DNA of 64,000 bases from Bugula neritina (Eukaryota; Bryozoa; Gymnolaemata; Cheilostomatida; Bugulidae): assembly GCA_964035545.1 (NCBI GenBank), contig CAXIUT010000103.1, positions 62,001 through 126,000 of the forward strand, read 5' to 3'. Shown here piece after piece: positions 53,693-64,000 of the stretch (positions are counted from its first letter, which is position 1; each line of letters begins with the position of its first letter). The position numbers and the translations under genes are program-made. The notes under the pieces were generated by a model. It did not search any database and was not told the DNA's origin. It was given only the letters and a program-made list of their open reading frames with translations.

Positions 53693-55032
53693 TAGATCCA
53701 AAACAAGTTGATTAACAATTGAAGTTGAAATCTCCATGTAGTCAACACTTTAGTCCTAATGTCAAATGCAAACGTCTGCAACCAAACTGTGTAGACTTCA
53801 TGAGCTGGTTAGCTGAAAGGACTCATTAAAGTTCTTAACTCTTGTGTGTATAGTGATGCCCATCTTGAACTAGAGAGGGCTGACTGAAGACTGCTACTTT
53901 GTGAAAATTGACAATGCATATTATTATTATTCATTGTTGAGATTCACGACTGCCATAAACAATGATAAAATATTCATTGTTGGTACTACTGAGTAGAATA
54001 AAATATAATATAATATTATTTTCTGGACAAATAAATAATATCAAATGCATATTATAACTTACCATTAATCTACAGTGCTTCACATCTTCACTTTTTTCTG
54101 CAATGTTATTTCTTTGCAGTTAGAAGTACTAGTTGAAAATATGACTATGAAACATAACCCTTCAATTTCATTGCACCAGCACCAGTTGCAAGATAGGTGT
54201 GTTGGGAGTTATCCTTCCCAAAAGTTTTGTTCTTGGTGTTTATACGAAGCAGACACAAGCTAATATTAGTTTTGTTATTTGTAAGAGTTTTTCTGTCTGA
54301 TTGTCCATCAGCAAAGTTTGGCCTTGCAGTTATTATGGAAATACCAGTGATGCTGGAAGACCTTTGCATTGTACACCCGCCTTTACTATTGAATTTAGAT
54401 GTTTTATTTTCCCATCCCCTCTCCTGCCCCCCTGTCCCCTCTAACAACCAGCAATCCTGACTCATGTGAATTGTGTTATTGTTCTAGAGTTGGCCCATGG
54501 GCCTACAGTATACGATTTGAAGCTTTATAGTTTACAGGCAGTGGAGATGAGTCACTGCTAAAACCCATTTTGTTAGTAGACTATATTGCTCTTCAATCAT
54601 CAGTTTTCATATTAAAAGAGAAAGCTCATCTGCAGCGCCATTTCACAGTGTTTTATTTTGCAAGAGCAATAACTAATTTTAGATGCCTTTGCAAACATAT
54701 GAGAAATAAATGAGTCATTCTATGAAAAGAGGTGTTTGCAGCAATTGTCCACTTTTGATTTACAAGCGGCATGGAAACTTTTGTAGTTTTAAATAATATC
54801 TCCAAACTCATCACTTGCATGTGTTTATAGACTTGATAAAGTTTTTTATGCAAAACTTGATGCCTGCTTCAAAGACACCAGTGCTTAATTACTGTGTTAA
54901 CTGTATTGGCACGTTGCCATGAGATATTTGGTAATATTTCGCATCACAACAAACTCTTCAGAAAGTTAAGAAAATCAGTCTAGAAAGTTAATGAAATAAA
55001 CCTACCAGAAAGAGTAAGCCAGATGTAACAAG
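53693..55032 (+). repeat. Unit 41, type B without TTA (1340 bp)
   Basis: Tandem copy of unit 40. I found no difference between the two on reading, which implies a very recent one-unit duplication. Confidence 0.95.
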
Positions 55033-56375
55033 TAGATCCAAAACAATTAGTTGATTAACAATTGAAGTTGAAATCTCCATGTAGTCAACACTTTAGTCCT
55101 AATGTCAAATGCAAACGTCTGCAACCAAACGGTGTAGACTTCATGAGCTGGTTAGCTGAAAGGACTCATTAAAGTTCTTAACTCTTGTGTGTATAGTGAT
55201 GCCCATCTTGAACTAGAGAGGGCTGACTGAAGACTGCTACTTTGTGAAAATTGACAATGCATATTATTATTATTCATTGTTGAGATTCACGACTGCCATA
55301 AACAATGATAAAATATTCATTGTTGGTACTACTGAGTAGAATAAAATATAATATAATATTATTTTCTGGACAAATAAATAATATCAAATGCATATTATAA
55401 CTTACCATTAATCTACAGTGCTTCACATCTTCACTTTTTTCTGCAATGTTATTTCTTTGCAGTTAGAAGTACTAGTTGAAAATATGACTATGAAACATAA
55501 CCCTTCAATTTCATTGCACCAGCACCAGTTGCAAGATAGGTGTGTTGGGAGTTATCCTTCCCAAAAGTTTTGTTCTTGGTGTTTATACGAAGCAAACACA
55601 GGCTAATATTAGTTTTGTTATTTGTAAGAGTTTTTCTGTCTGATTGTCCATCAGCAAAGTTTGGCCTTGCAGTTATTATGGAAATACCAGTGATGCTGGA
55701 AGACCTTTGCATTGTACACCCGCCTTTACTATTGAATTTAGATGTTTTATTTTCCCATCCCCTCTCCTGCCCCCCTGTCCCCTCTAACAACCAGCAATCC
55801 TGACTCATGTGAATTGTGTTATTGTTCTAGAGTTGGCCCATGGGCCTACAGTATACGATTTGAAGCTTTATAGTTTACAGGCAGTGGAGATGAGTCACTG
55901 CTAAAACCCATTTTGTTAGTAGACTATGTTGCTCTTCAATCATCAGTTTTCATATTAAAAGAGAAAGCTCATCTGCAGCGCCATTTCACAGTGTTTTATT
56001 TTGCTAGAGCAATAACTAATTTTAGATGCCTTTGCAAACATATGAGAAATAAATGAGTCATTCTATGAAACGAGGTGTTTGCAGCAATTGTCCACTTTTG
56101 ATTTACAAGCGGCATGGAAACTTTTGTAGTTTTAAATAATATCTCCAAACTCATCACTTGCATGTGTTTATAGACTTGATAAATTTTTTTATGCAAAACT
56201 TGATGCCTGCTTCAAAGACACCAGTGCTTAATTACTGTGTTAACTGTATTGGCACGTTGCCATGAGATATTTGGTAATATTTCGCATCACAACAAACTCT
56301 TCAGAAAGTTAAGAAAATCAGTCTAGAAAGTTAATGAAATAAACCTACCAGAAAGAGTAAGCCAGATGTAACAAG
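55033..56375 (+). repeat. Unit 42, type B, CGGTGTAG variant (1343 bp)
   Basis: Same combination as units 19 and 28. Private GAAGCAAACACAGG. Confidence 0.95.
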
Positions 56376-57715
56376 TAGATCCAAAACAAGTTGATTAACA
56401 ATTGAAGTTGAAATCTCCATGTAGTCAACACTTTAGTCCTAATGTCAAATGCAAACGTCTGCAACCAAACTGTGTAGACTTCATGAGCTGGTTAGCTGAA
56501 AGGACTCATTAAAGTTCTTAACTCTTGTGTGTATAGTGATGCCCATCTTGAACTAGAGAGGGCTGACTGAAGACTGCTACTTTGTGAAAATTGACAATGC
56601 ATATTATTATTATTCATTGTTGAGATTCACGACTGCCATAAACAATGATAAAATATTCATTGTTGGTACTACTGAGTAGAATAAAATATAATATAATATT
56701 ATTTTCTGGACAAATAAATAATATCAAATGCATATTATAACTTACCATTAATCTACAGTGCTTCACATCTTCACTTTTTTCTGCAATGTTATTTCTTTGC
56801 AGTTAGAAGTACTAGTTGAAAATATGACTATGAAACATAACCCTTCAATTTCATTGCACCAGCACCAGTTGCAAGATAGGTGTGTTGGGAGTTATCCTTC
56901 CCAAAAGTTTTGTTCTTGGTGTTTATACGAAGCAGACACAAGCTAATATTAGTTTTGTTATTTGTAAGAGTTTTTCTGTCTGATTGTCCATCAGCAAAGT
57001 TTGGCCTTGCAGTTATTATGGAAATACCAGTGATGCTGGAAGACCTTTGCATTGTACACCCGCCTTTACTATTGAATTTAGATGTTTTATTTTCCCATCC
57101 CCTCTCCTGCCCCCCTGTCCCCTCTAACAACCAGCAATCCTGACTCATGTGAATTGTGTTATTGTTCTAGAGTTGGCCCATGGGCCTACAGTATACGATT
57201 TGAAGCTTTATAGTTTACAGGCAGTGGAGATGAGTCACTGCTAAAACCCATTTTGTTAGTAGACTATGTTGCTCTTCAATCATCAGTTTTCATATTAAAA
57301 GAGAAAGCTCATCTGCAGCGCCATTTCACAGTGCTTTATTTTGCTAGAGCAATAACTAATTTTAGATGCCTTTGCAAACATATGAGAAATAAATGAGTCA
57401 TTCTATGAAAAGAGGTGTTTGCAGCAATTGTCCACTTTTGATTTACAAGCGGCATGGAAACTTTTGTAGTTTTAAATAATATCTCCAAACTCATCACTTG
57501 CATGTGTTTATAGACTTGATAAAGTTTTTTATGCAAAACTTGATGCCTGCTTCAAAGACACCAGTGCTTAATTACTGTGTTAACTGTATTGGCACGTTGC
57601 CATGAGATATTTGGCAATATTTCGCATCACAACAAACTCTTCAGAAAGTTAAGAAAATCAGTCTAGAAAGTTAATGAAATAAACCTACCAGAAAGAGTAA
57701 ACCAGATGTAACAAG
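56376..57715 (+). repeat. Unit 43, type B without TTA (1340 bp)
   Basis: CAGTGCTTTATT with AATATCTCC, then GGCAATATTTC and GTAAACCAG, a combination intermediate between units 22 and 23. Confidence 0.95.
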
Positions 57716-59058
57716 TAGATCCAAAACAATTAGTTGATTAACAACTGAAGTTGAAATCTCCATGTAGTCAACACTTTAGTCCTAATGTCAAATGCAAACG
57801 TCTGCAACCAAACTGTGTAGACTTCATGAGCTGGTTAGCTGAAAGGACTCATTAAAGTTCTTAACTCTTGTGTGTATAGTGATGCCCATCTTGAACTAGA
57901 GAGGGCTGACTGAAGACTGCTACTTTGTGAAAATTGACAATGTATATTATTATTATTCATTGTTGAGATTCACGACTGCCATAAACAATGATAAAATATT
58001 CATTGTTGGTACTACTGAGTAGAATAAAATATAATATAATATTATTTTCTGGACAGATAAATAATATCAAATGCATATTATAACTTACCATAAATCTACA
58101 GTGCTTCACATCTTCACCTTTTTCTGCAATGTTATTTCTTTGCAGTTAGAAGTACTAGCTGAATATATGACTATGAAACATAACCCTTCAATTTCATTGC
58201 ACCAGCATCAGTTGCAAGATAGGTGTGTTGGGAGTTATCTTTCCCAAAATTTTGTTCTTGGTGTTTATACGAAGCAGACACAGGCTAATATTAGTTTTGT
58301 TATTTGCAAGAGTTTTTCTGTCTGATTGTCCATCAGCAAAAATTTGGCCTTGCAGTTATTATGGAAATACCCGTGATGCTGGAAGACCTTTGCATTGTAC
58401 ACCCGCCTTTACTATTGAATTTAGATGTTTTATTTTCCCATCCCCTCTCCTGCCCCCCTGTCCCCTCTAACAACCAGCAATCCTGACTCATGTGAATTGT
58501 GTTATTGTTCTAGAGTTGGCCCATGGGCCTACAGTATACGATTTGAAGCTTTATAGTTTACAGGCAGTGGAGATGAGTCACTGCTAAAACCCATTTTGTT
58601 AGTAGACTATGTTGCTCTTCAATCATCAGTTTTCATATTAAAAGAGAAAGCTCATCTGCAGCGCCATTTCACAGTGTTATATTTTGCTAGAGCAATAACT
58701 AATTTTAGATGCCTTTGCAAACATATGAGAAATAAATGAGTCATTCTATGAAAAGAGGTGTTTGCAGCAATTGTCCACTTTTGATTTACAAGCGGCATGG
58801 AAACTTTTGTAGTTTTAAATAATATCTCCAAACTCATCACTTGCATGTGTTTATAGACTTGATAAATTTTTTTATGCAAAACTTGATGCCTGCTTCAAAG
58901 ATACCAGTGCTTAATTACTGTGTTAACTGTATTGGCACGTTGCCATGAGATATTTGGTAATATTTCGCATCACAACAAACTCTTCAGAAAGTTAAGAAAA
59001 TCAGTCTAGAAAGTTAATGAAATAAACCTACCAGAAAGAGTAAGTCAGATGTAACAAG
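57716..59058 (+). repeat. Unit 44, type A1, CCCGTGATG variant (1343 bp)
   Basis: Pairs with unit 45 as a copy of units 26-27 (CCCGTGATG, AGATACCAGTG, GTAAGTCAGATG). Private AACAACTGAAG. Confidence 0.95.
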
Positions 59059-60401
59059 TAGATCCAAAACAATTAGTTGATTAACAATTGAAGTTGAAAT
59101 CTCCATGTAGTCAACACTTTAGTCCTAATGTCAAATGCAAACGTCTGCAACCAAACTGTGTAGACTTCATGAGCTGGTTAGCTGAAAGGACTCATTAAAG
59201 TTCTTAACTCTTGTGTGTATAGTGATGCCCATCTTGAACTAGAGAGGGCTGACTGAAGACTGCTACTTTGTGAAAATTGACAATGCATATTATTATTATT
59301 CATTGTTGAGATTCACGACTGCCATAAACAATGATAAAATATTCATTGTTGGTACTACTGAGTAGAATAAAATATAATATAATATTATTTTCTGGACAAA
59401 TAAATAATATCAAATGCATATTATAACTTACCATTAATCTACAGTGCTTCACATCTTCACTTTTTTCTGCAATGTTATTTCTTTGCAGTTAGAAGTACTA
59501 GTTGAAAATATGACTATGAAACATAACCCTTCAATTTCGTTGCACCAGCACCAGTTGCAAGATAGGTGTGTTGGGAGTTATCCTTCCCAAAAGTTTTGTT
59601 CTTGGTGTTTATACGAAGCAGACACAGGCTAATATTAGTTTTGTTATTTGTAAGAGTTTTTCTGTCTGATTGTCCATCAGCAAAGTTTGGCCTTGCAGTT
59701 ATTATGGAAATACCAGTGATGCTGGAAGACCTTTGCATTGTACACCCGCCTTTACTATTGAATTTAGATGTTTTATTTTCCCATCCCCTCTCCTGCCCCC
59801 CTGTCCCCTCTAACAACCAGCAATCCTGACTCATGTGAATTGTGTTATTGTTCTAGAGTTGGCCCATGGGCCTACAGTATACGATTTGAAGCTTTATAGT
59901 TTACAGGCAGTGGAGATGAGTCACTGCTAAAACCCATTTTGTTAGTAGACTATGTTGCTCTTCAATCATCAGTTTTCATATTAAAAGAGAAAGCTCATCT
60001 GCAGCGCCATTTCACAGTGTTTTATTTTGCTAGAGCAATAACTAATTTTAGATGCCTTTGCAAACATATGAGAAATAAATGAGTCATTCTATGAAACGAG
60101 GTGTTTGCAGCAATTGTCCACTATTGATTTACAAGCGGCATGGAAACTTTTGTAGTTTTAAATAATATCTCCAAACTCATCACTTGCATGTGTTTATAGA
60201 CTTGATAAATTTTTTTATGCAAAACTTGATGCCTGCTTCAAAGACACCAGTGCTTAATTACTGTGTTAACTGTATTGGCACGTTGCCATGAGATATTTGG
60301 TAATATTTCGCATCACAACAAACTCTTCAGAAAGTTAAGAAAATCAGTCTAGAAAGTTAATGAAATAAACCTACCAGAAAGAGTAAGCCAGATGTAACAA
60401 G
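59059..60401 (+). repeat. Unit 45, type B (1343 bp)
   Basis: TTTCGTTGCACC, GAAACGAGG and CACTATTGATTT as in unit 27. Ends with ATAAATTTTTTTATG. Confidence 0.95.
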
Positions 60402-61744
60402 TAGATCCAAAACAAGTTGATTAACAATTGAAGTTGAAATCTCCATGTAGTCAACACTTTAGTCCTAATGTCAAATGCAAACGTCTGCAACCAAACTGTG
60501 TAGACTTCATGAGCTGGTTAGCTGAAAGGACTCATTAAAGTTCTTAACTCTTGTGTGTATAGTGATGCCCATCTTGAACTAGAGAGGGCTGACTGAAGAC
60601 TGCTACTTTGTGAAAATTGACAATGCATATTATTATTATTATTCATTGTTGAGATTCACGACTGCCATAAACAATGATAAAATATTCATTGTTGGTACTA
60701 CTGAGTAGAATAAAATATAATATAATATTATTTTCTGGACAAATAAATAATATCAAATGCATATTATAACTTACCATAAATCTACAGTGCTTCACATCTT
60801 CACTTTTTTCTGCAATGTTATTTCTTTGCAGTTAGAAGTACTAATTGAAAATATGACTATGAAACATAACCCTTCAATTTCATTGCACCAGCACCAGTTG
60901 CAAGATAGGTGTGTTGGGAGTTATCTTTCCCAAAATTTTGTTCTTTGTGTTTATACGAAGCAGACACAGGCTAATATTAGTTTTGTTATTTGCAAGAGTT
61001 TTTCTGTCTGATTGTCCATCAGCAAAAGTTTGGCCTTGCAGTTATTATGGAAATACCAGTGATGCTGGAAGCCCTTTGCATTGTACACCCGCCTTTACTA
61101 TTGAATTTAGATGTTTTATTTTCCCATCCCCTCTCCTGCCCCCCTGTCCCCTCTAACAACCAGCAATCCTGACTCATGTGAATTGTGTTATTGTTCTAGA
61201 GTTGGCCCATGGGCCTACAGTATACGATTTGAAGCTTTATAGTTTACAGGCAGTGGAGATGAGTCACTGCTAAAACCCATTTTGTTAGTAGACTATGTTG
61301 CTCTTCAATCATCAGTTTTCATATTAAAAGAGAAAGCTCATCTGCAGCGCCATTTCACAGTGTTTTATTTTGCAAGAGCAATAACTAATTTTAGATGCCT
61401 TTGCAAACATATGAGAAATAAATGAGTCATTCTATGAAAAGAGGTGTTTGCAGCAATTGTCCACTTTTGATTTACAAGCGGCATGGAAACTTTTGTAGTT
61501 TTAAATAATATCTCCAAACTCATCACTTGCATGTGTTTATAGACTTGATAAAGTTTTTTATGCAAAACTTGATGCCTGCTTCAAAGACACCAGTGCTTAA
61601 TTACTGTGTTAACTGTATTGGCACGTTGCCATGAGATATTTGGTAATATTTCGCATCACAACAAACTCTTCAGAAAGTTAAGAAAATCAGTCTAGAAAGT
61701 TAATGAAATAAACCTACCAGAAAGTTTCAGCCAGATGTAACAAG
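60402..61744 (+). repeat. Unit 46, unit 15-like (1343 bp)
   Basis: No TTA insert but one extra ATT in the microsatellite, so the length is unchanged. Central TTCTTTGTGTTT as in unit 15. End AAGTTTCAGCCAG as in units 12-14. Private CTAATTGAAAAT and GAAGCCCTTTGC. Confidence 0.95.
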
Positions 61745-63087
61745 TAGATCCAAAACAATTAGTTGATTAACAATTGAAGTTGAAATCTCCATGTAGTCAA
61801 CACTTTAGTCCTAATGTCAAATGCAAACGCCTGCAATCAAACTGTGTAGACTTCATGAGCTGGTTAGCTGACAGGACTCATTAAAGTTCTTAACTCTTGT
61901 GTGTATAGTGATGCCCATCTTGAACTAGAGAGGGCTGACTGAAGACTGCTACTTTGTGAAAATTGACAATGCATATTATTATTATTCATTGTTGAGATTC
62001 ACGACTGCCATAAACAATGATAAAATATTCATTGTTGGTACTACTGAGTAGAATAAAATATAATATAATATTATTTTCTGGACAGATAAATAATATCAAA
62101 TGCATATTATAACTTACCATAAATCTACAGTGCTTCACATCTTCACTTTTTTCTGCAATGTTATTTCTTTGCAGTTAGAAGTACTAGCTGAATATATGAC
62201 TATGAAACATAACCCTTCAATTTCATTGCACCAGCATCAGTTGCAAGATAGGTGTGTTGGGAGTTATCTTTCCCAAAATTTTGTTCTTGGTGTTTATACG
62301 AAGCAGACACAGGCTAATATTAGTTTTGTTATTTGTAAGAGTTTTTCTGTCTGATTGTCCATCAGCAAAAGTTTGGCCTTGCAGTTATTATGGAAATACC
62401 AGTGATGCTGGAAGACCTTTGCATTGTACACCCGCCTTTACTATTGAATTTAGATGTTTTATTTTCCCATCCCCTCTCCTGCCCCCCTGTCCCCTCTAAC
62501 AACCAGCAATCCTGACTCATGTGAATTGTGTTATTGTTCTAGAGTTGGCCCATGGGCCTACAGTATACGATTTGAAGCTTTATAGTTTACAGGCAGTGGA
62601 GATGAGTCACTGTTAAAACCCATTTTGTTAGTAGACTATATTGCTCTTCAATCATCAGTTTTCATATTAAAAGAGAAAGCTCATCTGCAGCGCCATTTCA
62701 CAGTGTTTTATTTTGCTAGAGCAATAACTAATTTTAGATGCCTTTGCAAACATATGAGAAATAAATGAGTCATTCTATGAAAAGAGGTGTTTGCAGCAAT
62801 TGTCCACTTTTGATTTACAAGCGGCATGGAAACTTTTGTCGTTTTAAATAATATCACCAAACTCATCACTTGCATGTTTTTATAGACTTGATAAATTTTT
62901 TTATGCAAAACTTGATGCCTGCTTCAAAGATACCAGTGCTTAATTACTGTGTTAACTGTATTGGCACGTTGCCATGAGATATTTGGTAATATTTCACATC
63001 ACAACAAACTCTTCAGAAAGTTAAGAAAATCAGTCTAGAAAGTTAATGAAATAAACCTACCAGAAAGAGTGAGCCAGATGTAACAAG
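61745..63087 (+). repeat. Unit 47, unit 13-like 5' end on type A2 body (1343 bp)
   Basis: Starts with CGCCTGCAATC (units 13-15) and continues as type A2. Private ACTGTTAAAAC, TTGTCGTTTTAAA, ATATCACCAAAC and TTTCACATC. The last removes a CpG that is otherwise conserved. Confidence 0.95.
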
Positions 63088-64000
63088 TAGATCCAAAACA
63101 ATTAGTTGATTAACAATTGAAGTTGAAATCTCCATGTAGTCAACACTTTAGTCCTAATGTCAAATGCAAACGTCTGCAACCAAACTGTGTAGACTTCATG
63201 AGCTGGTTAGCTGAAAGGACTCATTAAAGTTCTTAACTCTTGTGTGTATAGTGATGCCCATCTTGAACTAGAGAGGGCTGACTGAAGACTGCTACTTTGT
63301 GAAAATTGACAATGCATATTATTATTATTCATTGTTGAGATTCACGACTGCCATAAACAATGATAAAATATTCATTGTTGGTACTACTGAGTAGATTAAA
63401 ATATAATATAATATTATTTTCTGGACAAATAAATAATATCAAATGCATATTATAACTTACCATAAATCTACAGTGCTTCACATCTTCACTTTTTTCTGCA
63501 ATGTTATTTCTTTGCAGTTAGAAGTACTAGTTGAAAATATGACTATGAAACATAACCCTTCAATTTCATTGCACCAGCACCAGTTGCAAGATAGGTGTGT
63601 TGGGAGTTATCTTTCCCAAAATTTTGTTCTTGGTGTTTATACGAAGCAGACACAGGCTAATATTAGTTTTGTTATTTGCAAGAGTTTTTCTGTCTGATTG
63701 TCCGTCAGCAAAAGTTTGCGCCTTGCAGTTATTATGGAAATACCAGTGATGCTGGAAGACCTTTGCATTGTACACCCGCCTTTACTATTGAATTTAGATG
63801 TTTTATTTTCCCATCCCCTCTCCTGCCCCCCTGTCCCCTCTAACAACCAGCAATCCTGACTCATGTGAATTGTGTTATTGTTCTAGAGTTGGCCCATGGG
63901 CCTACAGTATACGATTTGAAGCTTTATAGTTTACAGGCAGTGGAGATGAGTCACTGCTAAAACCCATTTTGTTAGTAGACTATATTGCTCTTCAATCATC
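63088..64000 (+). repeat. Unit 48, partial, truncated by window end (913 bp)
   Basis: 5' part has GTAGATTAAAAT as in units 6 and 8-10 and follows a GAGTGAGCCAG boundary like theirs, but it carries the old TTTGCGCC. Private GTCCGTCAG. The remaining part lies outside the window. Confidence 0.94.

Larger units (their letters stand above)
1..64000. repeat. Macrosatellite array, about 1342-bp unit, 47.7 copies
   Basis: One uninterrupted head-to-tail array fills the window. Unit starts, set at the heptamer TAGATCC, recur every 1340-1344 bp with no inversion, gap or foreign insertion that I could find. Copies differ by scattered substitutions and a few short indels (a 3-bp TTA indel near phase 17, 1-bp indels near phases 480-610, and a 2-bp insertion near phase 1260 in units 3 and 5). 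All frames are broken by stops, and the short open frames that recur in every unit have no recognisable domain. Low CpG content points to a methylated, probably vertebrate, genome. I do not recognise the family. A collapsed or over-expanded assembly could change the true copy number. Confidence 0.97.

Noticed and set aside
1-64000. CRISPR array or bacterial repeat region
   Set aside because: The repeat is over 1.3 kb with no alternating short repeat and unique spacer, and there are no bacterial genes.
1-64000. rDNA, histone or 5S gene cluster
   Set aside because: Tandem kilobase units would fit, but there are no conserved rRNA stretches, no histone-like open frames, and no Pol III internal boxes.
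1-64000. Centromeric satellite with CENP-B box
   Set aside because: I found no TTCG...CGGG-type box, and the unit length is unlike nucleosome-scale centromere monomers. A centromeric location cannot be excluded but has no support here.

Overview
The whole 64 kb window is one head-to-tail tandem array of an AT-rich unit of about 1.34 kb. Using the recurring heptamer TAGATCC as phase 1, I count 47 complete units and a 48th cut off at the right edge. Unit lengths are 1340-1344 bp, with 1343 and 1340 the commonest, and the mean is about 1342.3 bp (63087/47). Both window edges lie inside the array, so neither flank is visible. I see no unique sequence, no recognisable protein-coding gene, no rRNA or tRNA, and no transposon coding region.

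The organism is almost certainly a eukaryote, and a vertebrate or another genome with heavy CpG methylation is most likely. There is no bacterial gene layout. A hand count of unit 30 gives only 9 CpG in 1343 bp, far fewer than its base composition would allow. The unit is punctuated by stops in all frames and resembles intron or UTR sequence. I cannot name the species, chromosome or satellite family. 'Macrosatellite' (kilobase-unit satellite) is the best class label.

Layout: units 1-5 (1-6709) are the most divergent and form a dimeric higher-order pattern (2-3 matches 4-5). Units 6-10 (6710-13422) are a younger type, with unit 7 an obvious chimera of old and young types. Units 11-15 (13423-20134) are transitional and carry a variant (units 11, 13, 14) that opens a 122-codon frame. 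Units 16-45 (20135-60401) are an intermixed, highly homogenised block of two subfamilies, called A and B here. A has ACCATAAATC and CTTTCCC. B has ACCATTAATC, CCTTCCC, and a linked +1/-1 indel pair. Units 46-48 (60402-64000) again resemble the left part of the array.

Every unit repeats the same short signals: three AP-1 (TGA[C/G]TCA) heptamers within about 260 bp, a potential G-quadruplex on the minus strand, an ATT microsatellite, a 12-bp palindrome, AATAAA signals on both strands, and good splice-site-like sequences on both strands. These are motif matches only. There is no evidence in the sequence that they function. The most informative content is the record of unequal crossing-over and gene conversion in the unit variants.
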